Positions 46,171 to 55,160 of a stretch of 64,000 nt of DNA are shown in pieces. This DNA is from Salsuginibacillus kocurii DSM 18087 (GTDB lineage Bacteria; Bacillota; Bacilli; Bacillales; Marinococcaceae), in the NCBI RefSeq assembly GCF_000377705.1, contig NZ_KB898623.1, positions 248,001-312,000 of the forward strand. The letters are read 5' to 3'. The position numbers were made by a program, and so were the translations under genes. Position 1 is the stretch's first letter. The number at the start of each line of letters is the position of its first letter. Under the pieces are notes generated by a model. It did not search any database. It worked only from the letters and a program-made list of their open reading frames with translations, and was not told the DNA's origin.

Positions 46171-47532
46171 ATGACAACAACTTACGTACCGACAGAAGAG
46201 GCAACACTGGAAACTATTCGAGACATCATAGAAGCTAAAAACGTGGAACTACTACATTTACAATTTGTAGATATTGAAGGAATGCTAAAAAGTGTAACTG
46301 TTACCACGGATCAATTGGAAGATGTAGCTGCTGGACAAATTATGTTTGATGGATCTTCTATCAATGGCTTTTCTACCATTAATCAATCTGATTTATATTT
46401 GAAACCTGATATGAATACATTTGCTGTATTGCCTTGGACTGAAGAGGAAGACTACTCAGAAGGTCGTTTTATTTGTTCTGTAACGTACCCGGACGGCAGT
46501 GATTTTGAAGGGGACCCACGCAACGCTCTTAAAAATACGGTGGACCGCGCTGCGGCCTTAGGCTACAGTGTAAGTGTCGGACCGGAATTAGAATTTTTCT
46601 TGTTCGAAACTGATGAAAAAGGAAGACCAATTCTTGAGACACAAGACGATGGAGGATATTTCGAAACTTCCCCGCATGATGATGGTGAAAAAGTTCGCCT
46701 CCAAGTTTATAAAACGTTAAAGAAAATGGGCTTTACTATTGAAGCTTCCCACCACGAAGTTGCTCAAGGCCAGCATGAAATTAATTTTAAATATGCAGAT
46801 GCGCTTGGAGCGGCAGACTTAGCAACTACTTACAAATGGGTTATTAAAACCGTTGCGAAGCAATTTGGGTACCATGCTTCATTCATGCCAAAGCCTATTG
46901 GCGGTGCAAATGGAAATGGAATGCATACAAACATTTCTTTATTTGATAAAAAAGCAGAAGCCAATGCTTTTTATGAAACAGCTGACGGAAAAGAACTATC
47001 CAAAACAGCTTATCATTTTATTGCCGGGTTACTTGATAATGTTGATCAGTTTGTTGCTGTTACAAACCCACTTGTTAACTCTTACAAGCGTCTTGTCCCA
47101 GGTTATGAAGCGCCGTGCTATGTTGCCTGGAGCGCCTCAAACCGTTCAGCTCTGATTCGGATTCCAGCCACACGCGGCAGTGGTACACGCGTGGAAATCC
47201 GCTGCCCAGATCCGTCTGCCAATCCGTACTTAGCCTATGCAGTCATTTCAGCTGCAGGTCTTGACGGCGTGGAAAGAGAACTAGAGGCACCGGTTGAAAC
47301 AACTGATGATATCTTCAGCATGAGCGAAGAAGAGATTGAAGAAAGAGGCATCGCCAATTTACCTACAAGCTTAGCACAGGCTCTGGACGCGTTTGAAGAA
47401 GGAACAATTGGTGTCGATACTCTTGGAGAACATATCACCAATGAGTATCTCGAATTAAAACGTGAGGAATGGGATGAGTTCCGCACTACAGTACACGATT
47501 GGGAGGTAGCTAAATACCAAGGCAAGTTTTAA
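46171..47532 (+). CDS. glnA: Glutamine synthetase type I
   Basis: A 453-residue glutamine synthetase making glutamine from glutamate, ammonia and ATP. It has the beta-grasp domain with MFDGSSINGF and then the catalytic domain (GPELEFFLF, ASHHEVAQGQHEINFKYA, NGNGMHTN, NSYKRLVPGYEAP, RIPATRGSGTRVE, DPSANPYLA). It is about nine residues longer at the N terminus than B. subtilis GlnA, and Thr69 stands where that enzyme has the feedback-inhibition residue Arg62. No glnR gene precedes it. Two TnrA/GlnR boxes upstream indicate nitrogen control. Confidence 0.92.
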   Translation: MTTTYVPTEEATLETIRDIIEAKNVELLHLQFVDIEGMLKSVTVTTDQLEDVAAGQIMFDGSSINGFSTINQSDLYLKPDMNTFAVLPWTEEEDYSEGRFICSVTYPDGSDFEGDPRNALKNTVDRAAALGYSVSVGPELEFFLFETDEKGRPILETQDDGGYFETSPHDDGEKVRLQVYKTLKKMGFTIEASHHEVAQGQHEINFKYADALGAADLATTYKWVIKTVAKQFGYHASFMPKPIGGANGNGMHTNISLFDKKAEANAFYETADGKELSKTAYHFIAGLLDNVDQFVAVTNPLVNSYKRLVPGYEAPCYVAWSASNRSALIRIPATRGSGTRVEIRCPDPSANPYLAYAVISAAGLDGVERELEAPVETTDDIFSMSEEEIEERGIANLPTSLAQALDAFEEGTIGVDTLGEHITNEYLELKREEWDEFRTTVHDWEVAKYQGKF

Positions 47533-47586
47533 TTATTTTAGCTGTACTTTTTTCCACCAGTGTAAAATATCTCTTTATAACGAGGC

Positions 47587-47621
47587 AAAGACCGCCCGAC
47601 CAATGTTCGGGTGGTCTTTTT
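47587..47621 (+). terminator. Terminator of glnA
   Basis: AAAGACCGCCCGA / TCGGGTGGTCTTT followed by five T, 55 bases after the glnA stop. Confidence 0.88.
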
Positions 47622-47755
47622 ACAATATGTTTAAAATAAGCAAACAATATAATTACATTCGTAGAAAAACTTGCACTTTCTTTTAGAACAACATGATTCT
47701 TTTCCCGAGCTTTATCTTCTTTTATTTGAAACTTGAGCAGCTTACATACTTATCC

Positions 47756-48477
47756 TTATTTTATTTTTTCTTTCACTTCATACAGAATATCTCGTAACAT
47801 TTTGGGGGTCAGTCGTTTCGTATTTAAATTATATTGAGAAGGATGATAGCAGCCAACCAAGGTTGGAAGAGTTGGCGTGTCAGTAAAGTAGCTAGCATTG
47901 TGAGCAAAAGCTACTTTGCTTATATCTTTTCCTAAAGACTTATAGTATTTTTTCATTTGTGCAAATGCTTCACCACCTAGAGCAACGATCACCTGTAATT
48001 GCTGCAGCCTTTTTATTTCTTGTTCTAAAAAAGGCTTACACTCTTCATATTCTGCAGCCACTGGTTTATTTTTTGGCGGGCAGCACTTCACTGCGTTCGA
48101 AATATACACATCTTTCAATCGTAAACCGTCATCGATATGGTGAGATTCTGCCTGCGTACTAAAACCAGTATCATATAAGCTTTGAAATAACGCGTGTCCT
48201 CCACCATCTCCAGTAAATGGCCTGCCTGTACGATTTCCCCCATGTGCTCCTGGAGCCATCCCGAGAATCAGGACCCGTGCATTTCATCCCCAAAGCCAGG
48301 TACCGGTTTTGCCCAATATACTTCATCCTGGTATGCTAATTTTTTTCCTTCCTGAGCTTCCCTCCAAGTGACTAAACGTGGACAGCTTTTACATTGAATG
48401 ATTTTTTCTTTCTCTTTATTTCCGGCAAACAGCTGTAACACCTCCATCTCCATATTAAACGGCTGTACCCTTTTCAA
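47756..48477 (-). pseudogene. Family-5 uracil-DNA glycosylase interrupted by a frameshift
   Basis: Two adjacent frames make up one glycosylase that excises uracil or related bases from DNA. The upstream frame (48268-48477) ends CKSCPRLVTW, then KPVPGFGDE. The downstream frame (47756-48259) supplies MAPGAHGGNRTGRPFTGD (motif A), CCPPKNKP (iron-sulfur cysteines), ALGGEA and HPSQYN (motif B). The frame break falls at the run TTT at 48282-48284; adding one A in the minus strand would join GFGDE directly to ARVLILGMAPGA. It may be a real mutation or a homopolymer sequencing error. Confidence 0.85.
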
Positions 48478-48530
48478 AACTTTAGTACAATAAGGGTAAA
48501 ATTAGGTATTAAAAAAGGGGGGACTGCCAT

Positions 48531-48869
48531 ATGCCGAACTATATGAAAGTAGACCGGTTGGTTTTCATCTTATTATTTATCAGCCTCTTGACCCTTCTGG
48601 TTATTAATGTTCAAGGTACAGAAACCTACCCGCTTATGATTGGCTCTGTGGTATTTTTTGCTCTCTCGGCCGGCTCTTATTTTCTGTTTTTCTCTTATAT
48701 TACCATGTTTTGGTTTTACCAAATTTGGTTTTTGAACTTAGGTTTTATTATAGTTGGTTTATGGTTGGAAGGCGAAGACTTTTTGTTTATCCGTTTACTA
48801 CTTTTGAGCTTATTGTTAGGTTTCCTCATTGTAGAACGATTGATCGTTCAACGAGATACGACCGATTAA
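48531..48869 (+). CDS. Small membrane protein of unknown function
   Basis: A 112-residue protein made almost entirely of four hydrophobic helices (about 9-25, 33-53, 57-77, 83-103) with a short charged C terminus. I recognise no family. GGGGGGAC precedes the ATG and a terminator follows, so it is likely expressed as a single gene. Confidence 0.72.
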   Translation: MPNYMKVDRLVFILLFISLLTLLVINVQGTETYPLMIGSVVFFALSAGSYFLFFSYITMFWFYQIWFLNLGFIIVGLWLEGEDFLFIRLLLLSLLLGFLIVERLIVQRDTTD

Positions 48870-48918
48870 ACATTCCATTGACCCATTGTATCATCATGGA
48901 GGTTGTGCTTCTAAGACA

Positions 48919-48951
48919 AGAAGCTGCCCCAAAAAATGTGGGCAGCTTCTT
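48919..48951. terminator. Bidirectional terminator
   Basis: AGAAGCTGCCC / GGGCAGCTTCT with flanking A- and T-rich stretches, between the membrane protein gene and the end of cheX. Confidence 0.85.
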
Positions 48952-49421
48952 CATTTTAATGCTTTACTTTTCTTAACAGAAACGTGAACATTTAAATCAC
49001 CGATTTGGCTTGTAAGCGGAAGTGTGATAAAAGAGGATGAGGCATGAAAACTGGATGCCCCTTCATTGATAACAGGAGGCGTCACATCAATGGTGGTGGC
49101 TTCTTTTGACAATTCCGTAGCTGTCGTTCCTGCAATCCAATTGCCAAATTCTTGAATCGCACTCCAACTCATGTCATCTAAATGTTGAATATCCATTCCG
49201 CCCATCATTGTACCGACAATGGATTTCGCAGTGTCTTCTTTCATCGAACAGATAATTTGTCCTTCTAATTCCCCATTCACTCCTAGAATGACCGATATCT
49301 GCTCAGAAGCAATATCGGAGGCTGTAACATACGGAGCATTAACTTCTACACTCATGCCTAAGTGGGAAACCATAATTGATTTAGCTGCCCGTGTGATCGC
49401 ATTTACATGATTTGCATCCAT
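48951..49421 (-). CDS. cheX: Chemotaxis phosphatase CheX
   Basis: A 156-residue CheC/CheX/FliY-family protein that dephosphorylates CheY-P. The single active-site helix reads SWSAIQEFGNWIAGTTATEL, keeping the Glu and Asn of the ExxN motif (QEFGN). The presence of one motif and the length fit CheX rather than CheC. GGAGAC precedes the ATG. It is the last gene of the cheA-cheW-cheY-cheX operon. Confidence 0.85.
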   Translation of the reverse strand: MDANHVNAITRAAKSIMVSHLGMSVEVNAPYVTASDIASEQISVILGVNGELEGQIICSMKEDTAKSIVGTMMGGMDIQHLDDMSWSAIQEFGNWIAGTTATELSKEATTIDVTPPVINEGASSFHASSSFITLPLTSQIGDLNVHVSVKKSKALK

Positions 49422-49492
49422 TTTAGTCTCCTGCCCTTCCCTACCTTTACCATAAGCTATTTGACGAACGTCTCAGATTCAGCCCTTCTGAA

Positions 49493-49852
49493 TTAAGCCA
49501 TCACTTTATTAATCGCTTCAAGAACCCGATCTGACTGGAAGGGTTTAACAATAAAGTCTTTGGCTCCCATTTGTATTGCTTCAATCACCATAGACTGTTG
49601 CCCCATTGCCGAGCACATAATCACCTTTGCCTCTGGGTCTATACCTTTGATTTCTTTTAATGCTTCCAAGCCATCCTTATCAGGCATAGTAATATCCATT
49701 GTTACTAAATCTGGATTTGCCTCTTTATATAAGGTAACAGCTTCTTCCCCATTGGCTGCCTCACCAGCAACTTCGAAACCGTTTTTTTCTAATATGTCTT
49801 TAATCATCATACGCATAAAAGCTGCATCATCAACAATAAGTACAGATGACAT
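49493..49852 (-). CDS. cheY: Chemotaxis response regulator CheY
   Basis: A 119-residue single-domain receiver. The acidic pair is in LIVDDAAFMR, the phosphorylated Asp is in LVTMDITMPDKDG, and the switch residues are Ser in VIMCSAM and Lys in FIVKPF. GGGGTG precedes ATG 49852; the frame open upstream to 49912 has no matching site. It follows cheW and precedes cheX in the operon. The downstream target is presumably FliM, though a non-flagellar target cannot be excluded. Confidence 0.9.
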   Translation of the reverse strand: MSSVLIVDDAAFMRMMIKDILEKNGFEVAGEAANGEEAVTLYKEANPDLVTMDITMPDKDGLEALKEIKGIDPEAKVIMCSAMGQQSMVIEAIQMGAKDFIVKPFQSDRVLEAINKVMA

Positions 49853-49915
49853 TTCGACACCCCATTTATTAATAATAACTCTACATTCTTTTCTTTCTAT
49901 GTTCTTCAACAATTA

Positions 49916-50371
49916 TTACGACTGCTTATCATGAAGCACTTTGTCTAAATTCAGTAATGTAAACAAGCGGCGGTCAAGCTTAATCACTCCACGCAGGTAT
50001 TCTTCTTCCACACTTCCTACCACTTCAGGAGTTGGTTCAATTTTTTCTGCCGGTATATCAATGACATCATTTGCGCTGTCAACTATTAAACCTAGTTCGA
50101 TATTATCTTTGGAAAGTACGAGAATCCTAGTTGTTTCATCATATTTTTTTTCCTCAATGCCGAAACGTTTTCGTAAATCAATCACTGGTGTAATAATACC
50201 GCGTAAGTTCATGACTCCTATGATATAAGGACTTACTTTCGGAATACGAGTTACTGTCTGCATCCGTTCAATAGATTGGACATAGTCTACTTCGATCGCG
50301 TATTCCTCATCTTTTAACTGAAACACAATCACTTTTAAATCTTGAGATGCTGTGGTTTCCGTAACTTCCAT
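49916..50371 (-). CDS. cheW: Chemotaxis coupling protein CheW
   Basis: A 151-residue scaffold that links receptors to CheA. It has the two five-stranded barrels of CheW with the hallmark NLRGIITPVIDLRKRFG and a final LDRRLFTLLNLDKVL. GGAGAGG 5 bases upstream favours ATG 50371 over a GTG two codons earlier. It begins 20 bases after cheA. No gene for a methyl-accepting chemotaxis protein is nearby. Confidence 0.9.
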   Translation of the reverse strand: MEVTETTASQDLKVIVFQLKDEEYAIEVDYVQSIERMQTVTRIPKVSPYIIGVMNLRGIITPVIDLRKRFGIEEKKYDETTRILVLSKDNIELGLIVDSANDVIDIPAEKIEPTPEVVGSVEEEYLRGVIKLDRRLFTLLNLDKVLHDKQS

Positions 50372-50391
50372 CTTCACCTCTCCATTCTCTG

Positions 50392-52467
50392 TTATTTAAT
50401 TAAAGCATTTGTATCAACAATAAGTGCAACTTGCCCATCACCAAGAATAGTAGCACCCGAAATGGCAAATACATTGGTCAAGTAGCTTCCTAATGATTTT
50501 AATACAATGTCGTGCTGTCCAATTAGTGAGTCTACAACAAGGCCTGCCATCTTTTCACCTTTATTAACAAGCACAAGTGAATAATATTCATCATGTTGTC
50601 CTGCTTCCTGTACATCAAAGGTATCTTGCAAAAAGATAAGCGGAACGACTTTACCGCGAAAATCAATCACTTTTTGATTATGCGCACTGTATACATCTTC
50701 TTTGTTTACAATTGCTGTTTCAACAATCGAAGAAAGTGGTATGGCGTATTTTTCGGTTTGCACTTCCACTAACATGACATCAATAATTGAGAGGGTGAGT
50801 GGAAGTTGTATGGAAAAAATTGAACCCTTTCCAAGTTCAGAGTCCACCTCTACAATGCCGCCCAGTGATTCAAATGTGCTGCGTACAACATCTAAGCCAA
50901 CACCGCGCCCTGAAACGTCTGTTACTTCTTCCGCGGTACTAAATCCAGAAGCAAATAAAAGACTAAAGATTTGCTGGTCGCTCATTTTCTCTATTTCTTC
51001 TTCTGTTACTACACCATTTGTCAAGGCTTTTTGGATAACTTTATCTTTATTAATGCCTGCCCCGTCATCTTCGATCTCAATAAACACATTGTTCCCGCTA
51101 TGGTATGCACGTAGTTCAACTTGCCCTTCTTCTGATTTGCCCAGGTTTCTACGAACTTCAGGCTTTTCAATTCCATGGTCGATTGAATTACGAAGTAGAT
51201 GCACGAGAGGGTCGCCAATTTCATCGATTATTGTCCGGTCTAATTCTGTCTCTGCTCCATGAATGGTTAAGTTTATTTGTTTTCCTAAGTCTTTAGATAA
51301 GCTCCGAACCATGCGCGGAAAGCGATTAAAGACTTGTTCCACCGGCATCATTCGCATGTTTAAAATAATTTCTTGTAAATCCCCCGAAATACGGGACATA
51401 CGCTCTACTGTTTCATTTAGTTCACTATTGTTAAGCTCACTTGATATTTGTTCAAGACGGCCCCGGTCAATCACTAATTCTTCAAATAGATTCATGAGGA
51501 CATCTAAACGTTCAATATTAACGCGGATCGTTTTATTTATATCGCTTTTCTTTGGCTGTTGATCACTACTTCCGCTATCTTCAACCTTTTGGTCCGGGGA
51601 AGAAGCGGGTTGTTTCTTAGTTGGAACTGACTTTTCTAAAACAGCAGTTTCTGTTGCTGCTGATTCTTGTTGGCCAAGGCCAGCCTTTAATTCGTTTACA
51701 TTTATTTCTATCATTTGAACATTGTCAATCTCTGATACGTTTCTGATGCTTTGTTCCAACTCAGTTCCCGGTTCTTTTGTTAACAAAGTCACAACAAACT
51801 CATTGTCAAAATTCTCTTCTTCTAATTGATCTACAGGTGGGGTAGATTTAATTACTTCTCCCATATTTTCTAAGATTTCAAAAACCATAAATACACGTGC
51901 TGCTTTTAACATCGTATTTTCATCTAATTCGATCTTTAGTTGATAGACAGTGAAACCTTGCTCTTGTGACTGGGTAAGAACGGTCATTTCAAATTGATCA
52001 AAACCTTCATCTAGTACAGTACCCACTTCAAGCATTGCTTCGGTTTCCGAAGTAGCATTTGCAGTCTGATTAGGAACTTCAGGTACTTCCCCGTTCAAAG
52101 CTAATTCTAGCTGCTGGACAGCTTGTTCTATATCTCGTTTACCGTCTCCTCCGCTAGCTATATCTTCAATCATAGCTTCTAGGTCGTCTACAGACCCAAA
52201 GACAGCATCCATAACTTTATCGTCTGGTTCAAGCTGTTCATTTCGGATGGCATCTAGCACATTTTCCATCGTATGGGTGAGATGAGAAAGATCCTCATAA
52301 CCCATTGTCGCAGCCATTCCTTTTAACGTATGAGCAGAGCGAAAAACTTCACTAACCAAAGATAAATTATTCGGCTGATTTTCTAATTCTAGTAAACTGT
52401 TATTAATTAGTTGTAGATGTTCTTGACTTTCGTCAATGAAGACATCTAAATATTCTACGTTACTCAC
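50392..52467 (-). CDS. cheA: Chemotaxis histidine kinase CheA
   Basis: A 691-residue sensor kinase. The P1 (HPt) domain has the phosphorylated His46 in FRSAHTLKGMAATMG. A CheY-docking P2-like region covers about 150-270, and the P3 dimerisation helices start near 320 (INKTIRVNIERLDVLMNLF). The P4 ATPase domain (about 380-560) has LLRNSIDHGIE, GINKDKV and the GRGVGLDVVRS loop. The C-terminal P5 CheW-like domain binds CheW and receptors. The start is a GTG. It opens the cheA-cheW-cheY-cheX operon. Confidence 0.93.
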   Translation of the reverse strand: MSNVEYLDVFIDESQEHLQLINNSLLELENQPNNLSLVSEVFRSAHTLKGMAATMGYEDLSHLTHTMENVLDAIRNEQLEPDDKVMDAVFGSVDDLEAMIEDIASGGDGKRDIEQAVQQLELALNGEVPEVPNQTANATSETEAMLEVGTVLDEGFDQFEMTVLTQSQEQGFTVYQLKIELDENTMLKAARVFMVFEILENMGEVIKSTPPVDQLEEENFDNEFVVTLLTKEPGTELEQSIRNVSEIDNVQMIEINVNELKAGLGQQESAATETAVLEKSVPTKKQPASSPDQKVEDSGSSDQQPKKSDINKTIRVNIERLDVLMNLFEELVIDRGRLEQISSELNNSELNETVERMSRISGDLQEIILNMRMMPVEQVFNRFPRMVRSLSKDLGKQINLTIHGAETELDRTIIDEIGDPLVHLLRNSIDHGIEKPEVRRNLGKSEEGQVELRAYHSGNNVFIEIEDDGAGINKDKVIQKALTNGVVTEEEIEKMSDQQIFSLLFASGFSTAEEVTDVSGRGVGLDVVRSTFESLGGIVEVDSELGKGSIFSIQLPLTLSIIDVMLVEVQTEKYAIPLSSIVETAIVNKEDVYSAHNQKVIDFRGKVVPLIFLQDTFDVQEAGQHDEYYSLVLVNKGEKMAGLVVDSLIGQHDIVLKSLGSYLTNVFAISGATILGDGQVALIVDTNALIK

Positions 52468-52516
52468 TACCCCTTCACCTCATTCAAACCAATTATCATA
52501 TATTCCCATGAGCTTT

Positions 52517-52545
52517 TTATCGAGCTCATCACTTGAACTTATTTA
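52517..52545 (-). promoter_or_regulatory. Possible sigma-D-like promoter of cheA
   Basis: On the minus strand TAAA (52542-52545) and CTCGATAA (52517-52524) resemble the flagellar sigma-D elements TAAA and GCCGATAA, but the 17-base spacer is slightly long. A 7-bp inverted repeat (ATGAGCT / AGCTCAT, 52508-52529) overlaps it. The rest of the 52468-52806 gap shows no gene. Confidence 0.3.
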
Positions 52546-52806
52546 TGTAAAAATAATAGAAAATAAGTGCATTTTCTCTTCCATACAGTAGAGCATCTCC
52601 TAGACTTTTTCATCATACCATATTTATTGGAATATAAGTATATTTTCACACATAATTTTATTTATCCTCTCCTAGTTAACCATACTATAAACCCAATGTT
52701 CATGATTCTAAAGACCCACTCCCTTCTTCAACCGTCTTTGGATTTGAGGTTTTTTGCCATATTATTTGGGGAACTCATATAGAAAAAGATAAAAAAGGGG
52801 GAGGTC

Positions 52807-53031
52807 ATGATGCGCAGAGGATATAATCCCATGGGAGCGGACAATATTGATAAAGTGGAATATGATGGGCGGACAAAAACACTGTATGTAAAATTACTAA
52901 GTGGGAAAACATTTGTACATTACGATGTTACCCACCTTGAACATGTTAGTTTAATTTCAAGTGAATCCCAGGAAGACTACTATCTGACTCATATCTATGA
53001 TAAATATCGCTCCCGGACGATTGAACCTTAG
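52807..53031 (+). CDS. KTSC domain protein
   Basis: A 74-residue protein with the KTSC domain pattern (IDKVEYDGRTKTLYVKLLSGKTFVHYDV, with a final Tyr-rich helix). These small proteins, often linked to single-stranded DNA or stress genes, have no settled function. GGGGGAGG precedes the start; ATG codons at 52807 and 52810 are both possible. Confidence 0.78.
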   Translation: MMRRGYNPMGADNIDKVEYDGRTKTLYVKLLSGKTFVHYDVTHLEHVSLISSESQEDYYLTHIYDKYRSRTIEP

Positions 53032-53104
53032 GCCTTTGTAGTTCTCGCTGCAGTCCATGCTCTACTTCACTAGTATAGCATGTTGATTAAACGTAGAAAC
53101 ACAA

Positions 53105-53131
53105 AACCCTGTTTCCTTTGGAAACAGGGTT
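53105..53131. terminator. Terminator of the CDGSH gene
   Basis: AACCCTGTTTCC / GGAAACAGGGTT with a 3-base loop, followed by TTTTG on the minus strand, 10 bases after the CDGSH stop. Confidence 0.82.
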
Positions 53132-53140
53132 AAGCACATG

Positions 53141-53350
53141 TTAGACATTTAAGTTAGCTGCACGCGCACAATCTTCAAAGTTACCGGCATGGGTTCCATC
53201 ACAGAATGGTTTATTATCAGACTCTCCACAACGACAAAGGGCGATCTTACTTTTCGTGTCAAATATATTGCCTTCCATGTCAATAACCTCTACATCTCCA
53301 TTGACCATTAATGGGCCTTTGTCCATCACTTTAATTTTTACATTACTCAT
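53141..53350 (-). CDS. CDGSH iron-sulfur domain protein
   Basis: A 69-residue protein with the complete [2Fe-2S] ligand motif CRCGESDNKPFCDGTH (three Cys and one His) characteristic of mitoNEET-type CDGSH domains. It has no membrane anchor, so it is cytoplasmic. Roles in electron transfer or cluster shuttling are suggested for the family. GGGGTGG precedes the ATG. Monocistronic. Confidence 0.9.
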   Translation of the reverse strand: MSNVKIKVMDKGPLMVNGDVEVIDMEGNIFDTKSKIALCRCGESDNKPFCDGTHAGNFEDCARAANLNV

Positions 53351-53540
53351 TACACCACCCCTTTGTATAGCATTATTATACTTTATCCGTTCTAGAACAT
53401 TTTTAATCTTATAAACGGAATTTTCTAAAAATATTGCATAACGCTATAGCCAAAAGCTGAGACAAGTGTTAATGCTTATATCATTATGTTTAAGATTCTT
53501 TGTATTCACTCTAGGCAAATGCTTTTACCACAGGCACCAA

Positions 53541-53578
53541 GGCGACATCCACTTCACCTTCACTAGTTTGATGTCGCC
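53541..53578. repeat. Hairpin repeat
   Basis: GGCGACATC (53541-53549) and GATGTCGCC (53570-53578) form a perfect 9-bp stem with a 20-base loop. A related sequence (GCGACATCGG and GATGTTGCC) occurs at 28194-28226. The gap 53351-53703 otherwise shows no supportable gene. Confidence 0.6.
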
Positions 53579-53703
53579 ATGTTTACCTTTAAGCGGTCAA
53601 CCACGATTCATACTCTTGCGTGATTTGGCAGGCTCGCTGTGCAAGCAACTTTTCGCATATTCCGAGCGCTGGATCGCTTTCATGCCCTGGACTAGCCTTA
53701 CCC

Positions 53704-54090
53704 TTATGAAAAGATCACGCCGAATCCAAGGAAAATAACGAGAAGTAGAGTAATGGTAAACTGCACCCAATAATAAGTGCTCATACGCCCTTCAAATTCT
53801 CCTCGCTTCTTGCTCCCTAAAATTTTCTCCATTAAATAAATTAACCATAATGCCAGAATTCCTTTAATGGTGTAATTGATAGGAAGATCGCCGAGCGTTG
53901 TTAAATAGAAAAGAGTATATCCCCCGGAAACAATCATTAAGACATAAAATAATCGAGCAATTTGATGTGAAATGAAATAGCCTTTTTGATTCCCTTTAGA
54001 TAGCAGTATGTAAGCTATAAAAAAGACAACCACTAAAAGTGACCAAACTGAGCTATGAATGATCGACATTACCGAATTAACTGCATCCAT
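53704..54090 (-). CDS. yisL: YisL family (DUF1516) membrane protein
   Basis: A 128-residue protein with four helices, resembling B. subtilis YisL: a first His/Ser-Trp helix entry (IIHSSVWSLL), KGYFISHQIARLFYVLMIVSGGYTL in the second helix, and GILALWLIYLMEKIL in the third. The family is found in Bacillus and its role is unknown. AGGAGG precedes the ATG. Confidence 0.82.
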   Translation of the reverse strand: MDAVNSVMSIIHSSVWSLLVVVFFIAYILLSKGNQKGYFISHQIARLFYVLMIVSGGYTLFYLTTLGDLPINYTIKGILALWLIYLMEKILGSKKRGEFEGRMSTYYWVQFTITLLLVIFLGFGVIFS

Positions 54091-54261
54091 TACATAAGAC
54101 CTCCTGTTACTGTTTTCTTCCAGTGTACATTATAGTACACGCAGCTCCAAGAAACTATGTTAAACACATAATGTTTGCAAAACAGTCATATTAAAAAATG
54201 AGAAGGTGGGAACCCTTATTTCAAAACTCATTTATTAATAGCACTTGCCGCTTCAATCACT

Positions 54262-54290
54262 TAAAAAAACGACTGTATGAACCAGCCGTT
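54262..54290 (-). terminator. Terminator of the pst operon
   Basis: On the minus strand AACGGCTG, a short loop, CAGTCGTT and a T-run, about 25 bases after the pstB stop. One stem mismatch is present. Confidence 0.75.
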
Positions 54291-54313
54291 TCATCACTGA
54301 GTATTAAAAACCA

Positions 54314-55138
54314 TTAACCAAATCGCCCATTAATATAATCATCTGTCCGATGGTCTGCAGGACGAGTAAACATTTGCGTAGTTAAATCAAATTCAATCAC
54401 TTCGCCGTTTAAGAAGAATGCAGTTTTATCAGAAATCCGGTGAGCTTGTTGCATATTGTGAGTAACGATAATTAAAGAATATTGCTTTTTTAAATCATGT
54501 ATTAAGTTTTCTAGCTTTAAGGTTGAAGAAGGGTCCAACGCAGAGGTTGGTTCATCCATTAAAATCACTTCAGGTTCTACAGCCAAGCATCTAGCAATGC
54601 ACAGTCGCTGTTGCTGTCCTCCGGATAAGCCTAGCGCCGATTCATGCAGTCGCTCTTTTACTTCATCCCAAAGTGCTGCTTCACGTAAACTTTTCTCGAC
54701 TAGCTCACGTAGCTTTTTTTTGTTTTTAATGCCATGCATGCGTGCTCCAAAGGCCACATTATCAAAAATGGATTTTGGAAATGGATTTGGCTTTTGAAAA
54801 ACCATGCCCACTGCACTCCGTAGTTCAACCAAGTTCATTTCATGGCTGAAAATATCGGTATTATGATACATCACTTTCCCAGTCGTTTTTACTGTTGGAA
54901 CAAGCTCTACCATTCGATTCAAGGATTTAAGAAACGTTGATTTCCCGCAACCAGAAGGACCGATAATTGCAGTCACACCATGCTCTGGAATTTGAAATGT
55001 TATATTTTTTAAAGCCTGATCGTGGCCGTACCACAAATTCAAATCCTGAACATCAAAGATTGGCCTACTTTTATCATTCAATGTCTGATTAGAATTCACA
55101 GGCTGCTTTGTTTGAACCTCTTGTGCCTTTATACTCAT
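54314..55138 (-). CDS. pstB: Phosphate ABC transporter ATP-binding protein PstB
   Basis: A 274-residue ATPase powering high-affinity phosphate uptake. Walker A is GPSGCGKST, the Q-loop lies in [12 protein letters not shown], the signature is [13 protein letters not shown] and Walker B is [13 protein letters not shown], followed by the H-loop IVTHNM. The N-terminal 30 residues are a Gln/Lys-rich extension before [17 protein letters not shown] precedes the ATG. No phoU gene follows in the operon. Confidence 0.94.
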   Translation of the reverse strand: MSIKAQEVQTKQPVNSNQTLNDKSRPIFDVQDLNLWYGHDQALKNITFQIPEHGVTAIIGPSGCGKSTFLKSLNRMVELVPTVKTTGKVMYHNTDIFSHEMNLVELRSAVGMVFQKPNPFPKSIFDNVAFGARMHGIKNKKKLRELVEKSLREAALWDEVKERLHESALGLSGGQQQRLCIARCLAVEPEVILMDEPTSALDPSSTLKLENLIHDLKKQYSLIIVTHNMQQAHRISDKTAFFLNGEVIEFDLTTQMFTRPADHRTDDYINGRFG

Positions 55139-55160
55139 AGTTTAAATCCTCCCTATATTT

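Noticed and set aside
52567-52782. 71-codon plus-strand frame upstream of the KTSC gene
   Set aside because: AT-rich, without a ribosome binding site or family resemblance; it overlaps the likely cheA promoter region only by chance.
53466-53738. 90-codon plus-strand frame
   Set aside because: It crosses a hairpin repeat and the end of yisL; no ribosome binding site.
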